NCBI GenBank assembly: GCA_021442155.1
Contig: CM038221.1
Span: forward strand, 27,743,906 to 27,807,905
Direction of reading: 5' to 3'
Length of the DNA: 64,000 nt
Source of the DNA: Cymbidium sinense
Lineage: Eukaryota; Streptophyta; Magnoliopsida; Asparagales; Orchidaceae
A program made the position numbers and the translations under genes. The notes under the pieces were generated by a model. That model did not search any database. It saw only the letters and a program-made list of their open reading frames with translations, and had not been told where the DNA came from. The first letter of the stretch is position 1; each line of letters opens with the position of its first letter. This document shows positions 1-12,220 of this stretch, piece after piece.

Positions 1-317
1 TTATTGAAGAAATTGAGTGGGAAAAAAACTTTATTTTTATATGATGTATTTATATACATATAATATAATTTTTGTATATTTATATATTTGACATCAAAAT
101 TTTAATATTTTTATATATAAAACTCAATTTTAATATCATATAAAAAATATCACTATGATCATCTTCTTAAAAGTGAATATAATTTTTCATATCATATATA
201 ATTGAAATGTTAGAAATATAAATATCAAATTTAATTTTAAATGTTAGATATATAAATACATACCAATTGTGTGGTATTTATGTAAATCTTTTTTTATATT
301 GTTTGTTGAAAATGTTA

Positions 318-391
<74 letters not shown>

Positions 392-1133
392 TAGTAATAT
401 TGTATGTGCACAAAGTATATGTGAATAATATTTTAAAAAAATATTTTAAGAATTAATATCTCTAAAATATTTTTTTAAATAAAATGTTATTTTTAATGAC
501 AAAATTGATTTTTTTAAAGATAATTGCAAAAGTATATATATCATATTACATGATTAATTTGGATAATAAAATATTTTGAAATATTTTATATTAGAATGAT
601 AAAAAAATATCTTTTAAGTTATTAATAATATCCAAAGTTATAATTCAATATAATATTTAACTATATATAAACTTTATATAAAAGAGAAATTTTAGCTTAT
701 TATTTTGAACGCTTCATTAAAAAATATATTTGCAAGATAAAATGAATATTGATAAAATATAATATCTTTTAAGATAAGTCATTAAGCATATATTAAATTA
801 ATAATCATCTATATTATTTTAAATTTATAAGTGAAAATAAATTTAATTTTCTTATAAGGATCTCATAAATAAATAATTTTACATATCTCATAAATATTAG
901 GATATCATTTTGTTATCTTATGATTTTGTACAGTATAAATGCTAATGAGTTATTATGAATAATTATCTATTTAATTGATCATATTAAGTTATTGATTATT
1001 AAATCAGAATATTAAATTAATAATCATATATGATGTTCTCAATTTATAAGATAAAAAATATATATACTTTATATATGTCATAGGGTTGAATTAATTAATA
1101 CACAAATTATATAATCACAAATATTATAATTGA
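1..1133. other. AT-rich spacer with (TC)n and a dispersed repeat
   Basis: No gene is seen. A (TC)n tract occupies about 320-389. A segment at about 580-745 (TTAGAATGATAA..., TATAATTCAATATAATATTT) recurs in the same orientation at about 5,860-6,010, and a short piece of it near 10,868, so it belongs to a dispersed AT-rich repeat family. Confidence 0.6.
320..389. repeat. (TC)n microsatellite
   Basis: Uninterrupted TC dinucleotides, about 35 units, directly visible. No gene is adjacent. Confidence 0.97.
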
Positions 1134-1815
1134 TATGACAATAATACTTATAAATAATCTTGATGCAAAAAAGCGATCCAGTTAATGAGAAATCTTAAAA
1201 TATCTAAAACTGATGTCGGTTAATCCATAAATAACTCTCAAACTGGTGTTTATAGTCAAATCGGCGTCTCGACTAGGATCTACGAGCCAAGATCTCATAA
1301 TTCGACTTCATTTGAGCATTCAAATACACAAAATACATCATATGATCAAGGAAATCATGAGCAAGATGGGTATAGTTTGGTGCGTGTATTAGAGCGTACT
1401 CCAATCATAAATAGTCCCTCATTTATATGAGGGGCCAAAAGAGAAGAGAGCTCACAAAGCTTGATCCTAAACAGATCTTAGACACTTTGCCTGTCAAGCA
1501 CTAGATGATTCTACGTCGTCGGTCTATAATCTAAATGGCATTTAGATAAGTTCCCCACTATTCTTATCATCTATACCACAGAAGATACAAGGCATTCAAT
1601 TGTTCTTTCTCATGATTGTAATCATTATGGAAGATTTTTGTTTCTAAACAGATACATAGTGGATGATTTTTTTTCTTGGGCTAGGCCCGTGGTTTTCCCT
1701 CTCGATTTTCATTAAAATTAGAGTTTTCTTGTTCACTCTTTATTGCTTTGTGTGTGTTGGATTTCATATAAGGCTAAGTGAACTTTCACTCTACCATGTG
1801 GTTTTCTAGCAATGA
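1134..1815 (+). repeat. Left LTR-like direct repeat
   Basis: Matches 4,594-5,415 in order and orientation. Shared blocks include GATATGACA, ATCTTGATG, GTGTTTATAGTCAA, TCGGCGT, GACTTCATTTGA, AATACATCA, TGATCAA and the final GTGGTTTTCC and GTGTGTGTTG stretch. The copies differ by many substitutions and small indels, so the insertion is old. The outer limits are approximate. Confidence 0.55.
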
Positions 1816-2089
1816 TAAAAACGATCATGCTATTTATTATTCATCTGTATAAGTAAGTTTTAACAAGATCAAAACCACCATGGAGCATTTTAAACTTTAA
1901 GGAGGCATGCGAAGAATGAATTCAAACTTCATTCCTTGATTTTATCAGCAAAACTCTTAATCTATCATATGTTAATATGTTAAGCATCTAATCATTACCA
2001 TCCCGAAACAAGTCAAAGTTGGAGGATATTTCAACATTAGAATATAGCTTTGAAAATTATGATTTTCCAATCATACTCATGGAAAAAAA

Positions 2090-3420
2090 CAAGACCTGAG
2101 AAACTTTGGCTAAACGGATGTTTTTTCTTGTCTGGTTATCATTTGGGTAACACTCTAACAAACAACGTAGATAGGTCAAAAGGTCCTTGGTGGACTTAAC
2201 CTCTTCCATATAGGTTAAAATTAAACAAGACATAACCGGATAGGTCAAAAAATCCTGGATTCAATTGACCTCTTTATACGCGTCTGTAACACTCGACAAA
2301 CAACTGATGGGTCAAAATCTCTCAATTCAATCTCTTCCACACTTTATATTTGACAAACAACTTTGATGGGTCAAAATCCTCAGATTCAATTCAATCTTAC
2401 AGTTAACGTCATGGGTAATACTCTAACAACCCATGGGTCAAAATCCCGGATTTAATCCAACCTCTTCCATAAGTTAACGCGTCAATACTGACAAACAACT
2501 AGATAGGTCAAAAGATCCTTGGTACTTCCCACGACCTCCATAGTTTCTAACACCGACCTGATAGGTAAAATCTTGGCAATTTCAATTGACCTCTTCCAAA
2601 TATTCTCTAACAAACAACCTTATTTGATCAAAATAATTCAATTCAACCTCTTCCTATGGGTAATTTTAACACAACCTTATGGGTAAAATTTGGATTGATT
2701 CAACCTCTTCCATACAAGTTACGTCATCGGTAACACTCGATAAACAACCTAGATAGGTTAAAAGATCCTTGGTGGACTTCCATGACCTCTTCCATACTTA
2801 ACCTCTTAACACCGACAAAGAATAGATAGGTCAAAATCTCACCATCTTATTTACATCGTCTTACACTCGACAAACAATATGGGTCAAAATCTTGGATTCA
2901 ATTCAATCTCTTCCACAGTTAATGTCATGGTGCTACAAACCTATGGTAAAAAATACTTGATTCAATTCCCTCTTTATACATTAGCGTCATACAACAACTG
3001 ATCCAAAAGATCCTGGACTTACGATCTCTTCCAACAGTTAACGTCGCCGGTAACACCAACAACCGGATAGGTCAAAAATTCTCGATTATTCGACATCTTC
3101 CATACATTGCGTCATTCTCATACAACCTGATGGGTCAAAATCTCCATTGATTCAACCTCTTTTTAATCGCCTACACTCGACAAATAACCTCGATGGGTCA
3201 AAATCTCTGATTCAATTAACCTCTTCCACATTGCGTAACCTCAACAACAATAGGATGGGTCAAAATCACATAATTCAACCTCTTCCATAGTTAACATCAT
3301 TGAGCAATACTTTGACAAACAATAGGATAGGTCAAAGGTCCTTGGTGGACTTCCACCACCTCTTCCATATTAACGTCGTATTTAACAAAACAACTCGGAT
3401 AGGTCAAAATCCTCATCGTT
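2090..3420. repeat. Degenerate ~65-85 bp tandem array
   Basis: About 18-20 units, each carrying some of the ordered blocks GTTAACGTCAT, GGTAACACTCGACAAACAAC, GATRGGTCAAAA, TTGGATTCAATT and ACCTCTTCCATA. Spacing between successive GGTCAAAA or CCTCTTCCA blocks is mostly 60-85 bp. Units differ by loss of short blocks rather than by scattered substitutions alone. No coding potential is convincing; the short minus-strand reading frame at 2,057-2,248 is made of the repeat. Confidence 0.75.
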
Positions 3421-3699
3421 ATCTACATATTCTAGCCATGCCGTAATTCTGGTCTTTGCTAACCAATTGAGCCAACCATGCTTGCTAATAAACCATTTGC
3501 CTAATCCGTAGATCTTATCGGTCGTATATAGATGCCACTATTGACTAGCTGAAGTTGCTAGCCGATAGTGCCGCCAACAAACTCATATTCGTGGTCGATT
3601 TTCGAACTAATTATCCTTGATACTGCGGTAGACCATCGACAATCTCCGCCGGTCACTTCATTTATCCTCGCTAACCATCGCTCTAATTGGACCATAAAT
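3421..3699. other. Interior of the LTR element, no gene recognised
   Basis: Less AT-rich than its surroundings, with CCATCGCTAA- and GCTAACCAT-like words that hint at further decayed repeats. The short open frame at 3,568-3,771 has no recognisable domain and runs into the next repeat array, so I do not call a gene. Confidence 0.4.
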
Positions 3700-4070
3700 A
3701 AATTGAACATCGCCGTGCCAGATCTCGGTTATGGTCTCGATCGCCTCAAAATTGTCCAGGAGGTTAGTTGACACCACGAGGAAAGCAAGCTTTTGTATGA
3801 ACTACGGGCCATCGCTAAAATTAGGTTAGTTGACCTTTAAAAAAACTTCGGTATTGACTACATCTTGATCACCGAACTCGGTCGATCGGTTGACCTCTTT
3901 AACTTTAAATATGAGCTTGATCGTCTTAATCGGTCGGTCATTGACACTCTTTCAAAGGAAACTGCCATATGAACTACGGTCTTGATGCCTTGAACTCGGT
4001 CGGTCAATCTTACACTATTTTGAAAAATTATGTATATGGGCCTTGATCGCCTCAAATGACCTTCTCTTAA
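3700..4070. repeat. Second degenerate tandem array
   Basis: About five loose units of 60-80 bp carry the blocks GAACTACGG, CTTGATCGCCTCAAA, TCGGTCGGT and TTGAC. They are visible around 3,730, 3,798, 3,911, 3,975 and 4,030. The period is irregular and the copies are strongly diverged. Confidence 0.5.
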
Positions 4071-4593
4071 GAAGAGAACGTGCCTTCTCCCTTTGGCCAC
4101 AGATTTTTATAGACTTATGGGGCAAAAGGTCAATCAAAAACTAACCGCTCAAACATAAAAAACAAAAACGGACGTTTTACATTATGAATTCTTGTGGTAT
4201 ATCACGCACTTCGCTTCATAACTCTGATTGACCGTAGATTTCTGCTAATATTCATTATTGTACCATGAACTCATTTACTAAATTCAGCGTTAGCCATAGA
4301 ATGCGTTCATTCAGCGACTAAAATTTACAGACCCTGCAGATATGATTAAAAATATTGGTCCATACTTACTTGCAAATACACGCCGCTGATAGAAGTCTTG
4401 TTGTAGATGGGTCCCCTCAAAATCTCCAGATTGCTACTCACTCCTGCTTAATGGTCATAATGCTCCATATGAAGATCTGTTCTCAAAATGTGTGGTTAAT
4501 GGACTCCAATTTCATTGAAGAATTTTTTATTTTCAAGTATTTGACATATATATTTTGGATGATTGAGATAATGTATCCAAAATAAGGAAACGA
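4071..4593. other. 3' interior of the LTR element, nothing recognised
   Basis: No repeat family or gene recognised. The frame at 4,355-4,585 shows no known motif and ends next to the right LTR-like repeat. Confidence 0.4.
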
Positions 4594-5415
4594 TATGACA
4601 CTTAAAATACCACAATATATCTTGATGTCAAATGCAAGTTGATCATAAGTTGAAATTGATCACTTAAAATATCATTGGAAACTTTAGATATCTAAATCCT
4701 TAAATAACACTTAAACATGGAGTGTTTATAGTCAATCGGCGTACGATGAGTTGGATCTAACAAGCCAATATTTCATAATTAGACTTCATTTGATTCAAAT
4801 ACTTAAAATACATCAAATGATCAAAGGAATCATTTTGAGCCATTCGATAAGTGAGTTGTTGTTTTGCATATATTTACAAAACCACTCCAATCTATATAAA
4901 TAAAATTCTGAGATGTCAATAAGAGGAGAGAGCTCTAAAATTGAAAATCTCCCATAATCGTAACACTTCGGCGGTCGTGACCAGTACCGCCAATCACCGC
5001 TCATCAGCCTCACGTCGTCAAATCATCCTCATTGTAATAACCATAGTCTTTGGTTATCCTCGCCACCGTCGTCGGTCGCCTAGCATTATTGCCACCTCTT
5101 GATCTACCACCGCCAATTATTGTAGATCTGATACCGACCTTGAATCTCCTGGTACCACCATACGATATCGGTTTGTTTTTATCATCATTGCATTAGCATT
5201 ACATCTAATAATATTGCTCATTCCATTATCATACATATATTTGTAATTCATTGTCGGAAAATTTTGTACTTAAATAGATTATAATTCGCAGTGGTTTTCC
5301 TCTTTTGAGATTTTTTAAATTCAGTTTTATCATTAATTCTTGGTGTGTGTGTTGACTAACAAAGTTAAGCCAGTAAAAACTTTTACTAGGTTTTAGCTAA
5401 TAATAAAATTAAAAA
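4594..5415 (+). repeat. Right LTR-like direct repeat
   Basis: Partner of 1,134-1,815, about 140 bp longer because of internal indels. The end contains GCAGTGGTTTTCCTC and GGTGTGTGTGTTG, matching the end of the left copy. Confidence 0.55.
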
Positions 5416-6158
5416 GTTAATTTACTAGGTGCAAAACTAATTGATGCAAAATCAATAATTTGACAAGAAAAAAACTTTATTGAAAAAAAGATATAATAAT
5501 AAATGCATTAAAGAGATATAAAAAAAGATATACGATACATGAATTCTATTTAACTTATTAAAGTATTAAACTATAAGAATAATTTTATATATTTTAAAAC
5601 TTGGTAGTAACATGCAAAATAAATAATGTAGAAATTATGAAATTAAATAGAATTATTTTTATTTTTATTATATTCAATACCAAATTAATTTAATAAAAAT
5701 TATATTTGATTATAATTAAGTGATAAGAGATTGTCCACTTTTCAATTTGTACAAATAATAATTTAATATTTAGAGAATAGAGAAAATTATAAGCACAATT
5801 TTTTTGTAATTTAAATGTGATCAAAATTATCAACCTTCTTAGGAGGATTGCTATAATTGATATTGGAATGATAAGTAAATATCTTTAAATTCATAATAAT
5901 ATCCAAAATTATAATTCAATATAATATTTACCAATATATAAATTTTATACAAAGAGAAATTTGTGCTTATTATTTTGAATACTTTATTAAAAATATATTA
6001 AATAATTATGAAATAAGAGTTTATAATATTAATCTATATTCTCATAAATTTATTATTCAAAATTATTTGGTGCATGCATAATTAATTTGCAAAAATTATT
6101 AAAAAAAATATATAAAATATTCTTCAAAGAATTCCATGAATTAATGCTTTATTGTTTG

Positions 6159-6309
<151 letters not shown>

Positions 6310-6861
6310 TTATATTGTGTGTCTATAATGATATTTTGTATTTGATTTAATTTTATATATTTCAATAATTAATATTTCTCAAGCAATTACAAAATCAAAA
6401 TGGTTGTTGCATATGGTATGTTTATAATTGAAATTAGAAAATCAAATTAATTTCACATTAATTATATATATTTCATTAATCAGTATTTTTTCAAGTATAA
6501 ACAAAATTAAGATGATTGTTATACAATATAGTTTTATGATTAAAAGCACAAAAATAAATTAATAAAATTGAATGGTTGTATAATAAAATGAAAGTAGATC
6601 GATAAGATATAATAGTATCACTTTCATAATATTTTGATATAGAAGGAAAGAATTTAAAATGTTGGAGAGATAATTTGATTGCAATCTAAATGTTATCATA
6701 ATTAAAGAAAAAAATAAGAAGGAAATGATGAATACTTTGTTGGCAAATTGGTGAGCAAGAGTGAGAAGTAGATAGTAATTTTTATAGTTAATTATATAAC
6801 ATAATTTATATGAGACTAATAAGTGAATAGGTTAAATATAAGATCCTTATTTAAGTTAAAT

Positions 6862-6879
6862 AAGATGTAAAGTTAATTA
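6862..6879. repeat. Target-site duplication of the RTE LINE, left copy
   Basis: AAGATGTAAAGTTAATTA, identical to 9,568-9,585, immediately left of the (ACA)n tail of the LINE. Confidence 0.93.
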
Positions 6880-9567
6880 CAACAACAACAACAACCTTAA
6901 TCACTTGGGTGGGGTCATTTCCTTAAATCTCCATTGTGTCCTATATGTGTCAAATTCTCATTTAATTCAGTATACTAAGATCATTTTTATACATCTTAAC
7001 CAAGTCTTTTTTAGGTCTACCTCATCTTTTCTTAACATAAGGCAAATCTAATGCATCCACTCTCCATCGGGTCATCTGGACGACTTTATGTGGCCAAACC
7101 ATCTAAGGCCTCTCTTATCTATCTGGAGCTACTCCAACTTTTCCCCGAACATACTCATTTTGCATTCTATCTCTAGGGTAAAGCCACTCATCCACGAGCA
7201 TCCTCATCTGTAACACTTAACTTAGTCTTATGTTTATTGTGGCACCATAAGTCATTGGGGTCTTACCACCATCTTATAAAATTTTCCCTTAAGTTTAAGT
7301 GGAACTTTTCTATCACATAATAGGCCAGATGCATTCCTCCACTTCAACCATCCAACTTGAATTCTACTAATAATATCTCCATTTATTTCACCATCATTTT
7401 GAACAATAGAGCCTAAATAGATCTCACTCTAATGACTTGATCACCTAAAGTCACAACACTACCACTAAAACTTCTAAAATTACACTCCATATATTCAGTT
7501 TTAGATCTGCTTAAACGAAAACCTTTAGACTCTAAAGTTGACCTCCATAATTCAAGTTTCATTGGACTCCTCTCTAGTCTTATCAACAAGAAGAATGTCA
7601 TCAAAAAAGCATACAGGTACATCTTCTTGTAAATGCCTCGTAAGAACATCCATAACTAAAGTAAAAGATAAGGGCTTAATGTTGATCCTTGATGTAATCC
7701 AAGAAATAGGAAAATAGTTTGTCAATCCTCCTTGTGTTTGGACACAAGTGACGACTCTAGTATACATATCCTTAATGACTTGAATATAACCAATATTAAC
7801 TTCTTTCGTTCTAGAACTCTCCAAAGAACATCTCTTGAGACTTTATCATAAGCTTTCTCTAAATCAATAAATATCATATGTAGATCCTTTTTATTTTCTC
7901 TATGCTTCTCCATCAAACCTCTTAACAAATGTATAGCATCCATAGTAGATCTAACGGCATGAAAGCGATTGTGAGAAACTTACATCACATCGTATGCTCA
8001 ATTACTCTCTCCCATAATTTTAATGTATGGCACATTAACTTAATTCCTCATAATTTGCACAATCTTGTGCATCACCTTTATTCTTAAATATAGGAACCAA
8101 CAAACTCTTTCTCCACTCATCGGCATCTTTTTAGTCTTTAAAATAATATTAAAAGATTTGTAAGCCAAGAAATTCCTTGATCTCTAAACATTTCCACACT
8201 TCTATTGGAATATTATCGGTCCTCTTGCTTTTCCACATTTCATTTTCTTTAAAACTTCACTAACTTCCGGTTACTAATCTGACGATAAAATGAAATTCTC
8301 TATTTTTGTTTAGGGTATTAAGGTTGCTAAAATCAATCACTTTCAGATCCTTCATTGAAAAGTTTATTAAAATACCTCATCCACCTATTTTCAATATCTT
8401 TTCTAAGAAAAGCACTTTATTATTTTCATCCTTAATACTCACTTGAACTATGTCTTTACTTCTCCTATCTCTTTGGTTGGCTAACTTATACATACATCTT
8501 TCACCTTCTTTGGTATCTAATCTATTGTATAAAATCAAAAAATTTAAATTTTTGCATCATATATTGCTTTCTTAGAATCTCTGAGCCATTTTATATCTTT
8601 CCCAATTCTCCAATTTTTACATCTAAACCAAGTTTTATAACAATGCTTCTTATTTCTTATCTTTTCTTGCACTCGACTCCACCCTATTCTTATTAAAGAA
8701 GCTTTTCCTTTTGATTCCAAGCACATCTTTAGCAACTTGTTTAATAGCACTTGATACTTTTCCCACATAACGTTAGCTTCATATGAACATCCCAAACTTT
8801 AATTTCTTGTGGCTTCTTAAAATATTTTTATTTGTGTTCTTTAAGTGTCCCCATCTAATCCTAGGATAATTAAGTTTATTTTTCTCTTACAACCTTTCAT
8901 CTTAAAATCTAAAACTAATAGTCGATGTTGGGTACTTAAAATTTCACTTGGAATGACCTTACAATCTTTTCAATCTAAGCGATCTATTTTTATCAAAAAT
9001 AATCAATGTTTTACTAGATCCATTTTATAAGTAATAATATGTTCATCTCTTTTCTTAAATAAAGTATTAGCAACTATAAAATCATAAAATAAGGCAAAAT
9101 CTAATATAGTCTACCTTCTTAATTCTAAATCCATAACCATGAATACTTTTAAAATCTTATCTCTACCAACATGTCCATTTAAATCTCCCCAATAAATACT
9201 TTTTTTTTCAAGAGGTATCTTTTGTATTAATCCCCTAATTCATTCCAAAATTTTTCTTTTGAGCTTACCTCCAAAACTTGAGGGCATAGACACTTATAAC
9301 ATTGATAATCTTAGTATCAATAATAATCTTTAAAGTATAATTCATCTCTCCATTAATACTTATAACATTATCCTTCAAACTTTTATCTATAATCACTACA
9401 CCATTTCTAGTTCAACTTTTACCATCAAAGTTTAAAACCTAAACTATCAATCTCCTTTGCCTTCTCCCCAACCCATTTAGTTTCTTGAACACATAAAATA
9501 TTTATCTTTCTATGAACTATAATATCTATTAATTCCATTAATTTACCTGTAAGAGTACCTATATTCC
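6880..9567 (-). mobile_element. RTE-type LINE retrotransposon
   Basis: A 2.69-kb insertion bounded by a perfect 18-bp direct repeat. Read on the minus strand it starts inside the endonuclease domain (GTLTGK near the 5' end, then the INILCVQETKWVG motif), continues through a reverse transcriptase and ends in a (TTG)n tail, seen on the plus strand as (ACA)n at 6,879-6,896. A (TTG)n tail and an endonuclease-RT layout are known features of plant RTE-clade LINEs. The start is only slightly truncated, as full elements begin a few residues before WNVGTLTGK. Frameshifts and stops break the ORF. Confidence 0.92.
7413..9567 (-). pseudogene. RTE LINE ORF (endonuclease + reverse transcriptase), broken
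   Basis: Endonuclease remains lie at about 9,567-8,950, with the QETKW motif that carries the catalytic glutamate. The RT palm is at about 7,950-7,413: FIDLEKAYD at 7,943-7,722, then in another frame the [13 protein letters not shown] motif, where most family members have YADDIVLVDETRE. The A-to-F change next to the DD pair and several frame changes (frames 7,722-7,943, 7,552-7,824 and 7,413-7,649 overlap) show it is dead. The span 8,544-8,795 is a further open piece of the linker between the two domains. Confidence 0.88.
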
Positions 9568-9585
9568 AAGATGTAAAGTTAATTA
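9568..9585. repeat. Target-site duplication of the RTE LINE, right copy
   Basis: Identical to 6,862-6,879. The absence of any mismatch over 18 bp points to an insertion younger than its broken ORF suggests, or to an element already defective when it inserted. Confidence 0.93.
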
Positions 9586-12060
9586 TTAAAAAAAAATCAT
9601 CCATACTATTTGATGTGTAGGACTAAAAAAGAATTTGTTTATATCATATTGTCAAATTAAATAGAGATTATTAAATCAAAATTATGTAATTATATTGCGT
9701 GATTTAAGTGCTAATAAGTTTTTGAAAAATTTACATGAATTTTATTTCTCTTAAAGTTTGTAACTATGATTGAAGAATATTCATTAATTATAAGGTGATC
9801 TGAAGTATTTTTAAAGTCAACTGAACCTTAATTATATTTATACTTTTCTCAAATTTAGAAAAATTAAATATAAAAATTATCAATAAATATGTAAGAATTT
9901 CAAAATGCATATCTATAAAAGAATGTTATTATAAATTATAAATAAGAATATTAAAAATAAATATGTGACTTAATTTAATCATACATATGTAAAAGTAAAA
10001 AAATTTATAAATCTATAATGTATATTATAAAAATAAATAATAAATAATTTATAAAGCATGTACCTGATTGGTGTAAAACTAGTAGTGTGACGAGAATAAG
10101 ATTTATCTATAAGAAAATAGAAAGAAATACATTAAAGAGTAAAAAAAAAATGTAATCTATGAATTTTTTAATGATTTAATTATGTGAATAAATTTATATT
10201 AATGAAATGTTGACATAATGTAAAATATATTATTCAGACACTCATGATATCAGAGGAATTATAATTTAGTTTTCATTAAGAAATATCTATTTGCATTGAA
10301 TACAATTTAAATTAATTTAATAAAAGCTACGCATATTAAAAAATCAAATTATATTATATTATATAATTATTTAATTAAATTAAGTTAAATATTTAATTAT
10401 CTTGAATTAATGTTACATATGACATTGAAGATTAATATTTAATTTCATATGTAACAATAATTCTATATACAAAATAAATGGTCCGGCTAATTTATCATGG
10501 TATGATCGTACCACATTAATATTAAATTAAAATAATTATTCATTATTTGGATGAAAGCTTTAGAACATGAAAAGTATTCATCGAATCTTAATAATTTTGA
10601 AAAATTGGATTCATAAATTGAAATTTATGCAATTATTGAAAGTTTAGTGGTGACTAATTTGTCCTAAACTTTTAAATCTCACAAATTCATAACAAGATGT
10701 TTAGGAGAAATAATATTAAGATAAAAAATCATTTAAGTGAAGAAAATATAAGCTTTAATTATATTCTTAATTATATTGTTAATATATTAAACTTCAAATA
10801 ATGTATTAAAATTGATATAATAATTACAAAATTTAAAAAAAAAATCAAATAAAAGATTTCATTATCTAATATTAGAATGATAAGTGAAAATAAAGTAAAA
10901 AGAAATAAAACTGTAGATATGAATTAACTATGTTAAAAATTCAAGTGCACGAGAGATTTATCTCTATTGAGGATCACATAATAAAATATATTTAGTAGAA
11001 AGAAAAAAAGAATTGTAGGATTTAGACGTTAGAAAAGAATATAAAAAAACTTGAAAATGTGGATTTGAAAAATTAGTTAAATAAGAAATTTTACATACAT
11101 AACACACAATTCTTATGCATTTACATATTTAACTCATAAAATTTGAGATTTACAAGAACTACTCTTTTTCTATGCATAAAAAAATACATTTGACTTTAAA
11201 AAGTATTAATTGTGTTATATTTATGTAATAATAGAGATTATAGTGCTATTTAAATTAAAAAATAAAAATTTAGGTGGTAGATATGTTAAGTAATATATAA
11301 GAAGTATATATTTTATATGAAAATAAGCCAAAAACGTGGCTTCCAAAATAAGAAATTTGGCATCCATAACACAATTCTTATGCATTTACATCATAATTCA
11401 TAAAGTTTAATAATTAAAAAAATGACTCTTTTTCTTTACATAAAAATATATATTTAATTTTAAAAATTAATGATGATATAAACTTTAATGCAATAATAAA
11501 ATTTTGAGTGCTATTTAAATAAAAAAATAAAAATTTAGATGATAGATATATAAATATATAAGAAATATATGCTTCATATATAAATAACACTACTAACAAA
11601 TAAATCTTTAAGTTTTAAGCCTTACTGAAAGCGCTTCTATATTGTATTAAAAAAAAAAAAAACTTTGAATGTGAAATGTGAATGATTTGGAGTTATTTGG
11701 GGTAATGTGAAAATGCGCTGTTATGTCATTCTGATTACATTTTGAAGAATCTGTAATGGGATAGCTGTATTTTTCAACTTGATTTTATTACTTATGATGA
11801 TAGTCAAAAAGCTATGATTTAATTATTATAAAATAAAAATAAAAATTTATATACTCATTATAATTTTTTCATATATTAAATTTTTTTTATAATAATTTCA
11901 TTATTATTTTTCATATAACTGTAATTATCTTAAATATATTTATAGATGAAAGCAGGATCTTAGGTTTGGATATCATATGACTTGTTTTAAAAAAAAAGAG
12001 GCTAAAGAAGCATTTGAAACTTACTGTTTGTTCTTAAGCACACAATAGCACCTCTAAAGT
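9586..12060. other. AT-rich intergenic spacer
   Basis: No gene recognised. It contains the 255-bp tandem duplication described separately and words shared with 5,416-6,010. The sequence is AT-rich throughout, with many poly-A and poly-T runs. It lies downstream of the ribokinase gene. Confidence 0.6.
11081..11590. repeat. ~255 bp tandem direct duplication
   Basis: 11,081-11,332 and 11,347-11,590 share CACAATTCTTATGCATTTAC, GACTCTTTTTCTTTACATAA-like, TAGTGCTATTTAAAT and AAATTTAGRTGRTAGATAT in the same order. The copies are clearly diverged. Confidence 0.75.
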
Positions 12061-12066
12061 TTTATT
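12061..12066 (-). promoter_or_regulatory. Polyadenylation signal of the ribokinase gene
   Basis: AATAAA on the minus strand, about 36 nt after the TGA at 12,104-12,102. The position fits a near-upstream element; the cleavage site is not determined. Confidence 0.5.
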
Positions 12067-12101
12067 CTCAAAGCAAAGAGCAATTCTTCTTCTACGATTC
12101 A

Positions 12102-12220
12102 TCAATAATTTGCAAGACGGCTTTTTGCATTAACAGATCTTAGCCGTTCCAAAACGGCCGCCATGTCCGGCATGCTTGCGATCGCTCCCTTCACTTCAAC
12201 GCAAAGTGAAGCTGCTGCAG
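12102..12220 (-). other. RBSK: Ribokinase exon 4
   Basis: Acceptor TTTCTGCAG then CTGCAGCAGC. The exon encodes residues 337-375, starting in the poly-Ala stretch, passing KGAIASMPD and ending LANY-stop. The poly-Ala codons are (GCA)n/(GCT)n, so a second CTGCAG just inside the exon could act as an alternative acceptor shifted by 6 nt (NAGNAG-like, in frame). Confidence 0.9.

Larger units (their letters stand above)
1134..5415 (+). mobile_element. Decayed non-autonomous LTR element
   Basis: Two direct repeats of about 0.7-0.8 kb bound a 2.8-kb interior with no gag or pol similarity. The interior is made of two degenerate tandem arrays (about 2,090-3,420 and 3,700-4,070). The end of each repeat has a T-rich U5-like stretch (GTGGTTTTCC..., GTGTGTGTTG), which reads best on the plus strand and resembles plant Copia LTRs. 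No TGGTATCAGAGC-type primer-binding site is seen after the left repeat and no target-site duplication is clear. A LARD-like derivative is the best reading; strand is inferred from the U5-like end. Confidence 0.5.
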
